Positions 1-9,463 of a DNA stretch of 59,562 nucleotides are shown here, in pieces. The notes under the pieces are model-generated. The model saw nothing but the letters and a program-made list of their open reading frames with translations, made no database searches and was not told the origin of the DNA. The stretch covers positions 1 to 59,562 of the forward strand of contig QCTG01000004.1 of the NCBI GenBank assembly GCA_003211235.1, in the 5' to 3' direction. A program made the translations under genes and the position numbers. Every line of letters starts with the position of its first letter. The first letter of the stretch is position 1. The DNA comes from Synechococcus sp. AG-673-B04. GTDB lineage: Bacteria > Cyanobacteriota > Cyanobacteriia > PCC-6307 > Cyanobiaceae.

Positions 1-132
1 TCCTCCACATCAAAGCTGAATAACGAGATAGCGGCTGTGGGAAAGATGAGTCTTTTTAACCATTCCGAACCCGACTGGCATCTTTAGCTTCCGGCCAACA
101 GCCTTAGTTCCGGCATCGTCCGGGCGTCAGCC

Positions 133-309
133 ATGGCCCAGCGCCCTCCATCATCCGAAACGCTCGATTATTGGCGTCGATGGTTGGACCTCTGTTGGAA
201 CGATGAGTGCGACATCGATCCATTGATTCTGCGGACCCGCCTCCTGCGCCGCTGGGGACGGTGGCGGCAGGCCCGTTGTGTGGAGCAGGAGCTGCTCCCA
301 ATCATTTGA
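133..309 (+). CDS. Small conserved-looking basic protein, 58 aa, unknown function
   Basis: An ATG frame encodes a 58-residue protein rich in Trp and Arg, with the stretch YWRRWLDLCWNDE near the start and LLRRWGRWRQARC further on. The composition looks like a compact helical protein, not random translation, and GC use matches the surrounding core. It ends 9 bases before the stop of the convergent 319-897 gene. I do not recognise the family; no signal peptide or membrane segment is visible. It is called on coding character and neat packing only. Confidence 0.55.
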   Translation: MAQRPPSSETLDYWRRWLDLCWNDECDIDPLILRTRLLRRWGRWRQARCVEQELLPII

Positions 310-318
310 AGGGTTGCT

Positions 319-897
319 TCAGAGCGCTTCGGCGTGATTCACCACAAGGCGCTCCACATCTTCAAGCGCGTCTTCTGAGGCCCTGCGGGCTGCTTGAAAA
401 TCTCCTTTTGCGGGTTCCAGCAGGTGTTCGGCAAGGCGATCGAGAAGCTCCTGTCGCCGTTCTGCCAGCATCGCCACGATTTCAGTTTCCACCAGGGTTT
501 TGACCGCCTGGTTGCGCAGGTCATCCTCCTCCGCCTCGGCGAAGGTTCCCTGCACAAGCTCCTGGATAAACAGGCGATGAACCTCGCTGCTGCGGAGGAA
601 GCTCTCCGTGGCGTTGATGATTCCGTCCACCAGGGTTCGGTCGGGTTCGGATTCACGCTCGTTCAGCTTGAATTCCCAGTCCAGATGACGGCGCTGCCAG
701 CCCGAGGCATGCAGGCTTGGCATCACGCTCTGGGAAAAGCTGTCGACGGAGATTTCGTAGATCCGCTCCGCCAGACGCTCGCACCAGTCCCTGCCATGTT
801 CATTCAGGGTTGTCTGCATGTGCTGACGGTCCACGGAATGCCCACCGTGATGACTGTGGCAAACGCCATCCGGGCATTCGATTGCGCTGAGACCCAT
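319..897 (-). CDS. Conserved hypothetical cyanobacterial protein, about 192 aa
   Basis: This soluble, acidic, helix-rich protein has no membrane segment. The N-terminus has a Cys/His cluster (CPDGVCHSHHGGH, residues 8-20) that could bind a metal; the rest is charged amphipathic helix (LAERRQELLDRLAEHLLEP near residue 150). I chose the ATG at 897; a TTG three codons upstream is also possible. It reads away from the divergent pntA operon, so the 907-1008 gap must hold both promoters. Function is unknown. Confidence 0.7.
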   Translation of the reverse strand: MGLSAIECPDGVCHSHHGGHSVDRQHMQTTLNEHGRDWCERLAERIYEISVDSFSQSVMPSLHASGWQRRHLDWEFKLNERESEPDRTLVDGIINATESFLRSSEVHRLFIQELVQGTFAEAEEDDLRNQAVKTLVETEIVAMLAERRQELLDRLAEHLLEPAKGDFQAARRASEDALEDVERLVVNHAEAL

Positions 898-1008
898 GGG
901 GAACAATCAATATGTTCTCCCCCTAGCCAGACTTGCCGGTAGCGCCGTTGGTTCTTCAGAAAACATGCGGATATTTCAGAGGTTGACCCCGTAACCTTTC
1001 GTGGGTCG

Positions 1009-2163
1009 GTGGATGTGCACGCCTTGCCCAGACTTCTGATACCGGTTGAGACAGCTCCGGGTGAAACACGGGTCGCAGCGACGCCCGACACGGTTAAAAA
1101 ATTCGTCTCCCTCGGTTGCAATGTGACCGTGGAGCGGGGGGCTGGTTCAGCCTCCGGCTACCTCGATGATTCGTATGGAGCCAATGGAGCTGAACTGGCC
1201 GACCCCGGCGATGGAGCTGCTTGGTCGGCCGCAGATGCACTGTTATGCGTTCAGAGTCCATCTGATGTGAGCCTGGGACGTCTTCGCAAGGGTGCCCTTG
1301 TGGTTGGTCTGCTTGCTCCATACGACAACGGAGGGCTTACGGCAAATCTCAAGCGCAGCGGCCTTTCGGCCATGGCCCTGGAGCTCCTGCCCCGGATCAG
1401 TCGAGCCCAGTCTGCGGATGCTCTTTCGTCGCAGGCCAACATCGCTGGATACAAATCCGTGCTGTTGGCTTCGGCCGCCCTGGACCGCTACTTCCCCATG
1501 CTGATGACAGCGGCGGGAACCGTTCAACCGGCAAGGGTGGTGATCCTCGGGGCCGGCGTGGCCGGTCTGCAGGCGGTGGCCACCGCACGCCGACTGGGTG
1601 CCGTGGTTTACGTGAGCGATATTCGACCTGCTGTGAAGGAGCAGGTGGAGTCTCTCGGCGGACGGTTCATCGAACCCCCCGAAATGGACGACAAGCCTGC
1701 GGAATCCGGTGGGTATGCCAAGCAGGCCTCCGATGCTTTTCTGGCCGCACAGCGTCAGCAGTTGTCCGACCAGCTGGCCGAAGCAGATGTGGCCATCTGC
1801 ACCGCCCAGGTCCCTGGTCGTCAGGCTCCGCGCTTGATCAGTGAAGACATGCTGGATCGCATGCGGCCTGGTGCGGTTGTGGTCGATCTGGCCGTGGCCC
1901 AAGGTGGCAACTGCGCCGGCACCGTTTCAGGCCAGACCGTTGAAAGGAAGGGCGTGAAGCTCATTGGTGGCAATGATCTGCCCTGCACGGTGCCCAATCA
2001 CGCCAGTGCGTTGTATGCCCGGAATCTTGTGGCGTTGCTTGAACCCACTCTCAAGGACAGTTCCCTCAGCCTCGATCTCGATGATGAGTTGATTGCCGGC
2101 TGTCTCATCGCCCAGGACGGCACGATCCGCCGCTGCGACGTTCTCACCCCTGGAGCCAACTGA
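1009..2163 (+). CDS. pntA1: NAD(P) transhydrogenase subunit alpha, part 1 (NAD-binding, dI)
   Basis: This is the soluble NAD(H)-binding domain of the proton-translocating transhydrogenase, which swaps hydride between NADH and NADP+ at the membrane. The N-terminus LLIPVETAPGETRVAATP is the family signature, and the Rossmann motif GAGVAGLQAVATARRLGA lies near residue 180. As is usual in cyanobacteria, the alpha chain is split: this gene lacks membrane helices and pntA2 supplies them. GTG at 1009 is taken as start; a TTG at 1024, giving MPRLLIPVE, is equally plausible. Its stop overlaps the pntA2 start by one base, so the three pnt genes form one operon. Confidence 0.95.
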   Translation: MDVHALPRLLIPVETAPGETRVAATPDTVKKFVSLGCNVTVERGAGSASGYLDDSYGANGAELADPGDGAAWSAADALLCVQSPSDVSLGRLRKGALVVGLLAPYDNGGLTANLKRSGLSAMALELLPRISRAQSADALSSQANIAGYKSVLLASAALDRYFPMLMTAAGTVQPARVVILGAGVAGLQAVATARRLGAVVYVSDIRPAVKEQVESLGGRFIEPPEMDDKPAESGGYAKQASDAFLAAQRQQLSDQLAEADVAICTAQVPGRQAPRLISEDMLDRMRPGAVVVDLAVAQGGNCAGTVSGQTVERKGVKLIGGNDLPCTVPNHASALYARNLVALLEPTLKDSSLSLDLDDELIAGCLIAQDGTIRRCDVLTPGAN

Positions 2164-2459
2164 TGTTTGTTGAATTTCTCTGGGTCCTCCTGCTCGGCAG
2201 CCTTCTTGGGTTTGAGCTGATCGGCAAAGTGCCCCCCACGCTTCACACCCCATTGATGAGTGGAGCCAATGCCATCTCAGGCATCACCGTTCTTGCAGCT
2301 CTCACCGCCATCATCAAGGCGGGAGATAACACCGCTCTGCTGCTGCTCGGTTCGGTATCTCTCGGCTTCGCCCTGTTCAACGTGATCGGTGGCTTCCTGG
2401 TGACCGATCGAATGCTGGCCATGTTCAGCCGCAAGCCCGCCCGCAAGGAGAACCGCTGA
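2163..2459 (+). CDS. pntA2: NAD(P) transhydrogenase subunit alpha, part 2 (membrane segment)
   Basis: This 98-residue membrane protein has about three hydrophobic helices: FLWVLLLGSLLGFELIG, the ITVLAALTAII region, and ALLLLGSVSLGFALFNVIGG. It provides the membrane part of the alpha subunit that joins PntB to build the proton channel. The motif HTPLMSGANAISGI (around residue 30) is typical of the family. It overlaps its neighbours by one base on each side (TGATG arrangement), implying translational coupling within pntA1-pntA2-pntB. Confidence 0.95.
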   Translation: MFVEFLWVLLLGSLLGFELIGKVPPTLHTPLMSGANAISGITVLAALTAIIKAGDNTALLLLGSVSLGFALFNVIGGFLVTDRMLAMFSRKPARKENR

Positions 2460-3880
2460 TGTCTGACCTTCTTAAGTACTCAATCGAGCTCGTTGCTGTT
2501 CTGCTGCTGGCCCTTGGTATCAAAGGTCTTTCCAAGGTGCGTTCGGCGCGTGGTGCCAACCAAGTCGCAGCCATCGCCATGGCTTTGGCTGTTCTTGGTC
2601 TGCTGATCAGCTATGCCGGCGAACCTTCGTTCAATGCCCAGGCTTGGACGTGGATCATCGGTGGCACCGCCGTCGGTGGTGTTCTGGGTGCGGTCATGGC
2701 CCAGCGGGTGCCGATGACTTCGATGCCGGAAACCGTTGCTCTGTTCAACGGTTGCGGTGGCATGTCGTCCCTGCTGGTGGCACTCGCCGCTGCGCTGTAT
2801 CCGGCGGCCCTTGATGCCACTGGTCCCGTGGCGTTGGTGTCCATTGTCGTTTCGGTGTTCGTGGGCTCGATCACATTCACCGGCTCGATTGTGGCCATGG
2901 CCAAGCTGCAGGGGTGGCTGTCCACTCCCCCGTGGATGCAGAGCAAACTGCGCCATGTCTTCAACATCGCACTGGCGGTTGCGGCGCTTGTTGGCGCTGT
3001 GGAGATGATTCGCAACGCCGATTCGGGCACAGGGCTCTGGCTTCTGATCGTCTCCTCCAGCCTGCTGGGAATCGGGGTCACTCTTCCCATTGGGGGGGCA
3101 GACATGCCTGTGGTGATTTCACTGCTCAACAGCTATTCCGGTGTTGCAGCAGCGGCTGCCGGCTTCGTGGTGGGAAGTCAGTTGTTGATCGTGGCTGGAG
3201 CCATGGTCGGGGCTGCCGGTTTGATCCTCACCCAAGTCATGTGTAACGGCATGAACCGCTCCCTGGTGTCTGTGCTGTTCGGTGGAGCCCTCGGAGCCGG
3301 CTCAGTTGCCGGCGGCGGTGGCGGCGAGTACACCAACATCACCAGCTGTAGTGTTGAGGAGTGTGCCCTCACCCTCGAAGCTGCTGAGCGTGTCGTCATC
3401 GTTCCCGGCTATGGCCTGGCGGTGGCACAGGCTCAACACACCCTGCGGGAGGTCACCCGCGTGTTGGAGAGCGCAGGTATCGATGTGGCCTATGCCATTC
3501 ACCCCGTGGCAGGACGCATGCCTGGACATATGAATGTGCTGCTCGCTGAGGCGGATGTTCCCTATGAGCAGCTCAAGGAGATGGACCAGATCAACCCCGA
3601 ATTTCCAGCAGCGGACGTGGTTCTCGTTCTGGGTGCGAACGACGTGGTCAACCCCCAAGCCAAGAGTGATCCCGACTCCCCCCTATACGGCATGCCCGTG
3701 TTGGATGTGCAGGAGGCCCGCACCGTTTTTGTGGTGAAGCGCGGCATGAGTGCTGGGTATTCCGGCATCAAGAATGACCTGTTTGAACTGGTTAACACCT
3801 CGATGCTGTTTGGGGATGCAAAGAAGGTTCTTGGAGATCTGCTGGTGGAACTTAAGGATCTGGGGCTCGGGAAAAAGTGA
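2459..3880 (+). CDS. pntB: NAD(P) transhydrogenase subunit beta
   Basis: PntB, 473 aa, holds most of the proton channel and the NADP(H)-binding dIII domain. The first two thirds are a run of hydrophobic helices; after about residue 300 comes the soluble NADP site, with GYGLAVAQAQHTLREV and the later VLVLGANDVVNPQAK. The conserved VKRGMSAGYSGIKN near the C-terminus closes over NADP. It starts one base inside the pntA2 stop and ends in a GTGA overlap with the next gene. Length and motif order match complete family members. Confidence 0.96.
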   Translation: MSDLLKYSIELVAVLLLALGIKGLSKVRSARGANQVAAIAMALAVLGLLISYAGEPSFNAQAWTWIIGGTAVGGVLGAVMAQRVPMTSMPETVALFNGCGGMSSLLVALAAALYPAALDATGPVALVSIVVSVFVGSITFTGSIVAMAKLQGWLSTPPWMQSKLRHVFNIALAVAALVGAVEMIRNADSGTGLWLLIVSSSLLGIGVTLPIGGADMPVVISLLNSYSGVAAAAAGFVVGSQLLIVAGAMVGAAGLILTQVMCNGMNRSLVSVLFGGALGAGSVAGGGGGEYTNITSCSVEECALTLEAAERVVIVPGYGLAVAQAQHTLREVTRVLESAGIDVAYAIHPVAGRMPGHMNVLLAEADVPYEQLKEMDQINPEFPAADVVLVLGANDVVNPQAKSDPDSPLYGMPVLDVQEARTVFVVKRGMSAGYSGIKNDLFELVNTSMLFGDAKKVLGDLLVELKDLGLGKK

Positions 3881-4986
3881 GCCCTCCCGGGGTGGACAAT
3901 CCCCAGTTGCGTGAGCAGCTGGGGGCTTCCTTGTTTCGGCAGAGATGGCCATGGATCGGTGGTGACCTGCAGACGCTGAGGGACACCTTGCGGCCTGTGG
4001 ATCTCCCGCTCGATCAAGGCACGCCCATCCACATTCCTGTGCCGGCTCTCCCCAGTGGAGCTGCTGAAGCCGGTGAGTTGCTGGCATATCTCGACAGGCC
4101 TTTCGAACCCGTTGGAGCTTCATCCCCGCCGCCCAAGGCCTTGGTGGTTTTGCTTCACGGTTTGGGGGGATCCAGTCGCAGGTCAGGCGTGCGCCGGATG
4201 GGTCTGAGTTTGCAGAGGGCTGGCTATGCCGTTTTGCGCCTTAATCTGCGTGGGGCTGATCCAGGTCGTCAGCTTGCGGGTGGTACCTACGCCGCTGCAT
4301 GCAACAGCGACCTGCTGCCAGTGCTGGAAATGGCTCGAGCGCTTGCGATTCAGCTGGCAGGGGCAGATTCCGCTGAATCCTCTCTGCCCCTTTATGGAGC
4401 AGGGTTTTCCCTTGGTGGAACGATGCTGCTCAACGCTTGCCTGGAATCAATAGGGGTGTTGGATCGCTTGTTCTGTGCCAGCAGCCCCCTGGATCTGGCG
4501 ATTTGCAGTGCCTCGATTGAGCGGCCTCGGAATCGCATCTATCAACGCTGGTTGCTTCAACGTCTCGTCCGTCAGACCCTGGCAGATCCATGGGGTGCCA
4601 GTGAGCGGGAGCAGGAGCTGTTGATGCAACAACCTCTCTCGATTCGGGCCTTTGATGCAGCAGTGACGGCACCTCGCTGGGGATATGCCTCAGTGGATGA
4701 TTACTACGCACTTGCTTCACCAATGCCTCGCCTGTTGGATGCATCTCGGCAACTTCCGCCCACACTGATTCTTCAGGCCTTTGATGATCCTTGGGTTCCT
4801 GCATCTACAGCAATTCAATTAAGTCATCAATTGTCCACAAAAGAATCTGATGATTGTTTATTACCTTTCAAGGTATTGATTACAGCGCGTGGGGGACACA
4901 ATGGTTTCCATGGCACCGGTGAAAGTCTTATCAGCGGATGTTGGTCAGATCGATTGGCTTGTCATTGGTTTGATCAAAGCTTTTAG
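3877..4986 (+). CDS. Alpha/beta-fold hydrolase, YheT family
   Basis: This predicted hydrolase belongs to the YheT/COG0429 group. The oxyanion region LVVLLHGLGGSSRRSG lies near residue 85, and the nucleophile elbow GAGFSLGG (Ser near 170) is clear. The acid and His probably lie in ILQAFDDPWVP and RGGHNGF near the end. Its GTG start sits inside the pntB stop (GTGA), so it is probably co-transcribed with pnt, though no functional link is known. The last 180 bases are more AT-rich than the rest. The substrate is unknown; family members act on esters or lipids. Confidence 0.85.
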   Translation: MSPPGVDNPQLREQLGASLFRQRWPWIGGDLQTLRDTLRPVDLPLDQGTPIHIPVPALPSGAAEAGELLAYLDRPFEPVGASSPPPKALVVLLHGLGGSSRRSGVRRMGLSLQRAGYAVLRLNLRGADPGRQLAGGTYAAACNSDLLPVLEMARALAIQLAGADSAESSLPLYGAGFSLGGTMLLNACLESIGVLDRLFCASSPLDLAICSASIERPRNRIYQRWLLQRLVRQTLADPWGASEREQELLMQQPLSIRAFDAAVTAPRWGYASVDDYYALASPMPRLLDASRQLPPTLILQAFDDPWVPASTAIQLSHQLSTKESDDCLLPFKVLITARGGHNGFHGTGESLISGCWSDRLACHWFDQSF

Positions 4987-4999
4987 TCTTCTAAAGCTT
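4977..4999. terminator. Hairpin between convergent hydrolase and desA
   Basis: The arms AAGCTTTTAG and CTAAAGCTT pair around a TCTT loop with one bulged base, and the hairpin spans the hydrolase stop codon. It lies between two converging genes with AT-rich flanks on both sides, so it could end transcription in either direction. Assigned by eye only. Confidence 0.4.
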
Positions 5000-5003
5000 A
5001 GAT

Positions 5004-6164
5004 TTAATGACTGACAGTTTGATAATAAAATGCTTTGTCTGATTGGTTTTGGTAAACGGCTCCGCCACAATCTGTTGCAACGCGCCAAAGTGCACGATGG
5101 ATTGGAGTGGGGTCGAATCGAACAAGCTCGGGGAAGCGCTTTCTCAATAGCTCTGTCCCACGCCAGGCGTTGTAGTGCGGAATTGATGCATTGACGTGAT
5201 GGCAAACATGAGTTGAACCAATGCCATGGTGCAGAAAATTCAGTACAGGTCCGTAGGGACGGTCAACAGTTTGAAGAGCACCCTTGGACCAAGACCAGGT
5301 TTCGTTTGAAAAGTGGGGAATATTGTTGTCGGTATGTTGCAGCCATGTGTAGATCGTAAGCCACATATTTATCACTAAATATGGCAGGCCGTAGAGGCAG
5401 AGAACGCGAACTAATGAGAATTGAATGGAGGCAACAATCAGAATCATGATCATTGCCATCAAGCCATAGTTGGAACGCATCATCCTTTTTTTGAACGATG
5501 CGGGGAACAAGGATCTCTTTCTTTTCTCAGCAGCACTTTGGTTCCAGAAGTGAGATGTGGGAGAGCCATAATCTTCTCCTCCAGTGGCTCCAAGGAAAAG
5601 GTAGAGCTGCCAGCCGATCACCAGGTGATTAAAAAGGGAAATCAGGCCAAAAACAACAGGATTGAGTTTGCTTTTGAGCTGTTCCGTCACTTTTCCCTGG
5701 GGTGAAGTGGCGCGTGGCGGTACGTGCGTTTCTCCTTGTTCCAGGTGATTACAATGGGCATGATGCACTGCATGGCTGTGGGCCCAGCTGTAGTAAGGCA
5801 CTAACAGCGCGCTGTGCAAGACAAAGCCCACCACGCCCTCAATGCGTCGATTGGGATGGAATGCGTGATGGCCGCATTCATGGGCAAGGACCCAGCACCC
5901 CATCGCGATGGTGCCGGTGATCCCTCCATAAAGCAGCCAGAGGGGAGATGCTGCAGGAGTGAGAGGGATGAGCGTGCCCAATCCAACAGCCAGCAGAGAA
6001 AGCCCTGTGGACATGGCCAAGCTTCCCCAGGCTTTTATGGGGTTGAACTTGCTGAGTTCCTTGGGCAGGGCGCTGAGTAGTTCGAATTTGGTGGGGTATG
6101 GGTCTGTTTTGGGGCTGTTTCTAAGGCCAGCTCTTGGCAGGCGAAGAGAAGTTGTCAATGTCAA
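5004..6164 (-). CDS. desA: Acyl-lipid delta-12 fatty acid desaturase (DesA type)
   Basis: This membrane di-iron desaturase, 386 aa, puts a second double bond into acyl chains of membrane glycerolipids. All three histidine boxes are present: HECGHHAF (near residue 95), HSHAVHHAHCNH (near 130) and HVCHHVNASIPHY (near 315), separated by hydrophobic helices. DesA is the best subfamily match; a DesB/omega-3 role is less likely. The start is a TTG at 6164 (MTLTTSLRLP), fitting family length; no better upstream start exists. The gene is more AT-rich than its pnt and dxr neighbours. Confidence 0.88.
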   Translation of the reverse strand: MTLTTSLRLPRAGLRNSPKTDPYPTKFELLSALPKELSKFNPIKAWGSLAMSTGLSLLAVGLGTLIPLTPAASPLWLLYGGITGTIAMGCWVLAHECGHHAFHPNRRIEGVVGFVLHSALLVPYYSWAHSHAVHHAHCNHLEQGETHVPPRATSPQGKVTEQLKSKLNPVVFGLISLFNHLVIGWQLYLFLGATGGEDYGSPTSHFWNQSAAEKRKRSLFPASFKKRMMRSNYGLMAMIMILIVASIQFSLVRVLCLYGLPYLVINMWLTIYTWLQHTDNNIPHFSNETWSWSKGALQTVDRPYGPVLNFLHHGIGSTHVCHHVNASIPHYNAWRGTELLRKRFPELVRFDPTPIHRALWRVATDCGGAVYQNQSDKAFYYQTVSH

Positions 6165-6308
6165 TCGAGACCTGGGGGAAAAGCGAAAGGAGCTGCGCTT
6201 TAGATTTGCTTAACACTCTAGTCGATTTACGACCTGCCCCGTGGGGGTTGGGGCGTCTGGCGTGCGTGTTTGCAGTCTTTGTGTTGGGTTTATGAGCGAT
6301 TGGCATGC

Positions 6309-6338
6309 AAAAAAGCTGCGTTTCCATACGGCTTTTTT
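6309..6338. terminator. Rho-independent-type terminator
   Basis: AAAAAAGC and GCTTTTTT pair, with an inner CG/CG pair and a small bulge, around a TTTCCATA loop. The T-tract appears on both strands, so it works in either direction. It lies downstream of the 6439 gene on the minus strand and upstream of desA, and probably ends the dxr-ferredoxin transcript before desA. Confidence 0.6.
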
Positions 6339-6438
6339 GGCTCTTGAGATGGTTGTGCTCCTGATGGCCAGGTGAAGGTTCGAAATTGAATCTGGATTGA
6401 CATTGCTTGTGCGTCAGTCTCGACTGGTTGGAGATTTT

Positions 6439-6795
6439 TTATTCGACCAAGGGAGAATTAGTTTTGAATGGAGTTGTTTTGTGAATCCACTTTTGAATCG
6501 GTTGTTGCTGAACAATATGTTGCTGAACAATTGGCTCTATCTTGTCGGTGGTAACCTCTGTATACCAAATTCCGTCTGGCCATACAACAAGAATTGGTCC
6601 GCGTTCGCATACCCTGAGGCAGTCAACCTTGCTTCTTAAGACAATTCCTTCAGGACGCTTTGTGTTCTCAAGCCCTAGCTCACGGATCACTCTTTTGAGT
6701 TCATTCCAGCTTGCAATTCCTGTGCTCGGATCACAACATTTTACTTTCGTAGGGGTGGCGCAAAGCAGTAGATGATGGCTGATCTGGGGCTGCAC
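6439..6795 (-). CDS. Small 2Fe-2S thioredoxin-like ferredoxin
   Basis: This protein of about 118 residues has the cysteine pattern of thioredoxin-like 2Fe-2S ferredoxins: LLCATPTKVKCCDP near the start and VDCLRVCERGPILVVWPDG in the middle. The second segment is diagnostic of the COG3411 group. I chose GTG at 6795 (VQPQISHHLLLCATP) because the longer frame would run into dxr. It follows dxr by 14 bases and is probably co-transcribed with it. A link to the MEP pathway, whose late steps use ferredoxin, is speculative. Its C-terminal tail is rich in Gln. Confidence 0.8.
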   Translation of the reverse strand: MQPQISHHLLLCATPTKVKCCDPSTGIASWNELKRVIRELGLENTKRPEGIVLRSKVDCLRVCERGPILVVWPDGIWYTEVTTDKIEPIVQQHIVQQQPIQKWIHKTTPFKTNSPLVE

Positions 6796-6809
6796 GATCG
6801 CCGATTCAC

Positions 6810-8057
6810 TCACGCTGCCAAAGAGGCTGCTGGAATGCGCCGCGCTCCCCGCTTCACTTGCTCGCGAACGGACTGCCGAGCCCATTGATCAACAGTGAGC
6901 ACATCGTCCAGCTGGGGGTGGGCCATTAGATCGGCCTTGTGCTGTTCACAGGCTGCTTCGATCACGACGGGAATGTCCAGGAAGTGAATGCGTTCTTCGA
7001 GGAACTGCGCCACTGCTTCCTCGTTTGCTGCATTCATCACTGCCGGCATTGTTCCGCCGGCACGGCCGGCATCATAAGCCAACTTCATGCAGGGGTATTT
7101 CGCTGGGTCCGGTGCGCGGAAGCTCAGCTGCCCCACTTCAGTCAGATCCAGGCGTCGCCAAGGGGTTTCCAGGCGTGACGGCCAGCTCAGGCAATACAGA
7201 ATCGGGAGCTTCATATCCGGCCAGCCCAGTTGGGCCAGAACGGAGGAATCAGCCAGCTCAATCATCGAATGAATGATGCTCTGGGGGTGGATGACGATTT
7301 CGATGTGGTCATAGTCCAGCCCAAAGAGGTAATGCGCTTCGATCACCTCAAGCCCCTTGTTCATCAGGGATGCGGAATCCACGGTGATTTTGCGGCCCAT
7401 GCTCCAGTTGGGATGGCGCGTGGCATCGCTGACGGTCGCTTTTTCCAGATCCGCAGCTGCCCAGTCGCGGAAGGCTCCCCCAGAGGCAGTGAGCTGAATT
7501 CGACGCAGGCCCGGCGTGGGGACGCCTGTGGACAATCGGGCGTTTTCTGCCCAGGGGGTGCCTTGCAGGCACTGGAAGATGGCGGAGTGTTCGGAATCAG
7601 CCGGCAGCAGTCTGCTGCCACTCTTTTTCAATTCCGGCAGCACCACCGGCCCTGCGGCGATCAGAGTTTCTTTGTTGGCCAGGGCCAGATCCTTTCCCGC
7701 TCGGATCGCAGCCAACGTTGGAAGTAGGCCTGCACAGCCCACAATTCCTGTGACGACAAGATCGCCGGAGTCCCACGCCGCAGCTGTGTTCAAGCCGTCG
7801 GGTCCACCCACCAGTTGCGGCGCTTTGGCACCGTTGATGCCGACATCAGTCAGCCGTTGCTCCAGCTCCGGCAACAGGTCGGAATCGGCAAGGGCCACCA
7901 CTTCGGGCCGATGGCGCTGAATCTGCGTTACCAGCAACTCAAGGTTGCGGCCGGCTGTCAGAGATACGACTCGGAATTGCTCCGGGAATTCCTCAGCGAT
8001 CTGCAGGGTCTGGGTGCCGATCGAGCCTGTGGAACCCAACACGCTGATGGATTTCAC
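6810..8057 (-). CDS. dxr: 1-deoxy-D-xylulose 5-phosphate reductoisomerase
   Basis: This enzyme catalyses the first committed MEP-pathway step, turning DXP into 2-C-methyl-D-erythritol 4-phosphate with NADPH. The start [18 protein letters not shown] is the NADPH-binding signature. [12 protein letters not shown] (near residue 130) and [15 protein letters not shown] (near 155) carry the metal and substrate residues. At 415 aa it matches full-length Dxr. The flexible-loop residues around [18 protein letters not shown] are intact. It supplies isoprenoid precursors for crtE and crtL further along the window. Confidence 0.97.
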   Translation of the reverse strand: MKSISVLGSTGSIGTQTLQIAEEFPEQFRVVSLTAGRNLELLVTQIQRHRPEVVALADSDLLPELEQRLTDVGINGAKAPQLVGGPDGLNTAAAWDSGDLVVTGIVGCAGLLPTLAAIRAGKDLALANKETLIAAGPVVLPELKKSGSRLLPADSEHSAIFQCLQGTPWAENARLSTGVPTPGLRRIQLTASGGAFRDWAAADLEKATVSDATRHPNWSMGRKITVDSASLMNKGLEVIEAHYLFGLDYDHIEIVIHPQSIIHSMIELADSSVLAQLGWPDMKLPILYCLSWPSRLETPWRRLDLTEVGQLSFRAPDPAKYPCMKLAYDAGRAGGTMPAVMNAANEEAVAQFLEERIHFLDIPVVIEAACEQHKADLMAHPQLDDVLTVDQWARQSVREQVKRGARRIPAASLAA

Positions 8058-8136
8058 GCAGAACCTGCAAGTCGGTCCAGTCTCCCACCAGGCCCCCGAA
8101 GCGCTGGCAAGCTGTTGAACAGCTTGGTATCAGCAG

Positions 8137-9456
8137 GTGGCGAAGGAACAGTGGCGTTCCGGTTTGGGCTTTGTGCTGGCAGCAGCAGGGAGTGCCGTCG
8201 GTTTAGGCAATCTCTGGGGGTTTGCTTACCGCGCTTCCCAGGGTGGAGGTGGAGCTTTTCTGCTGCTCTATGTGCTGATCGTTCTGGTGGTGTGCCTGCC
8301 GGTGTTGGTGGCTGAGATGGTGCTGGGGCGCAGCACCGGTAACAGCCCCCTGCTGGCACCGGTGACTGCAGCAGGCCGCCGTTGGCAACCGATGGGGTGG
8401 TTGTTTGTTCTGGCCGCCAGCGGAATCCTGGCTTTTTATGCCGTTCTGATGGGCTGGACCGGCGCCACGCTGGTGCAGACCCTGAGCTGGGGGCTGCCCT
8501 CAGATATCGAACAGGCGGAAGCCTTTTTTGCCGGCCTTAGTGGAGGCAGAGCTGCCTTGATCGGGCAGTTGCTGAGCCTTGTGGCAACGGCCCTGGTGGT
8601 GGCAGCCGGCGTGCGCAGTGGTATCGAGCGCCTGTCGCGCTGGGGACTTCCGCTGTTGTTTGTGCTTTTGATTGGGTTAGCTGTCTGGGCTTCGGGGCTC
8701 GAGGGTGCGGTCGAGGGATACCGCACATTTCTGCTGCGATGGGACAGCGCTGAACTGACCAATCTCACGACGATCCGCAACGCCTTCACCCAGGCATTCT
8801 TTTCGATCGGCACGGGGATCGGTTGCATCCTCGCCTACGCCGCTTATCTGGATCGAAAAGCCCATCTGCCCCGTGAAGCCGTGGCTGTTGTGGGAATGGA
8901 CACCGCTGTTGGTGTGCTTGCTGGAATGGTCACCTTCCCTGTGGTGATCAGCTTCGGCCTGCAGGAGGTCGTGAGCGGATCCACCCTTGGAACGATCTTC
9001 ATTGCCCTGCCGACGGGACTGTCCTCCCTGGGTGCCGCAGGTCAATTTGTTGCTGTTCTGTTCTTCGGGCTGGCGTTGATTGCAGCAATCACCTCTGCGG
9101 TGTCACTGATGGAGGTGCCTGTGGCCTGTTTGATCGATCGGCTTGGTTGGAGCAGATCCCGCGCGGTCTGGGTGTCCACCGCGCTGATTTTTGTGGCGGG
9201 TCTGCCCGCTGCCACGTCGTTGGATGTTCTGGGTTGGATGGATTCCGTTTTCGGTGGCCTCCTGCTGATTCTGGGAGGCCTGCTTTTGGCACTTCTTCTT
9301 GGTTGGGTAGTTCCAAACCGGTTTCAGGATGATCTGCAGGGTTCGGGAACTCCGGTACCGCTGCAACGGCTCCTACTGGTCATGCTGCGCTGGGTCTCAC
9401 CGCCTGTGGTGGCAGCGGGACTGGTCATCAGCCTGGTGGATCTGGTGAACGGTTGA
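8137..9456 (+). CDS. Sodium-dependent transporter, neurotransmitter:sodium symporter (NSS) family
   Basis: This membrane protein of 439 residues has about 11-12 hydrophobic segments. TM1 carries the NSS signature AAAGSAVGLGNLWGFAYR followed by QGGGGAFLLLY; these backbone-Gly segments bind sodium and substrate in LeuT-fold proteins. TM6 to TM8 features such as FFSIGTGIGCILAYAAY and SAVSLMEVPVACLID are also present. Bacterial members import amino acids or similar small molecules; the substrate here is unknown. The usual WRFPY after GN is altered to WGFAY. Translation starts with GTG at 8137. Confidence 0.9.
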   Translation: MAKEQWRSGLGFVLAAAGSAVGLGNLWGFAYRASQGGGGAFLLLYVLIVLVVCLPVLVAEMVLGRSTGNSPLLAPVTAAGRRWQPMGWLFVLAASGILAFYAVLMGWTGATLVQTLSWGLPSDIEQAEAFFAGLSGGRAALIGQLLSLVATALVVAAGVRSGIERLSRWGLPLLFVLLIGLAVWASGLEGAVEGYRTFLLRWDSAELTNLTTIRNAFTQAFFSIGTGIGCILAYAAYLDRKAHLPREAVAVVGMDTAVGVLAGMVTFPVVISFGLQEVVSGSTLGTIFIALPTGLSSLGAAGQFVAVLFFGLALIAAITSAVSLMEVPVACLIDRLGWSRSRAVWVSTALIFVAGLPAATSLDVLGWMDSVFGGLLLILGGLLLALLLGWVVPNRFQDDLQGSGTPVPLQRLLLVMLRWVSPPVVAAGLVISLVDLVNG

Positions 9457-9463
9457 TGGCCGA

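Noticed and set aside
5814-6213. Plus-strand frames opposite desA
   Set aside because: Antisense to the three-His-box desaturase and without any recognisable protein features.
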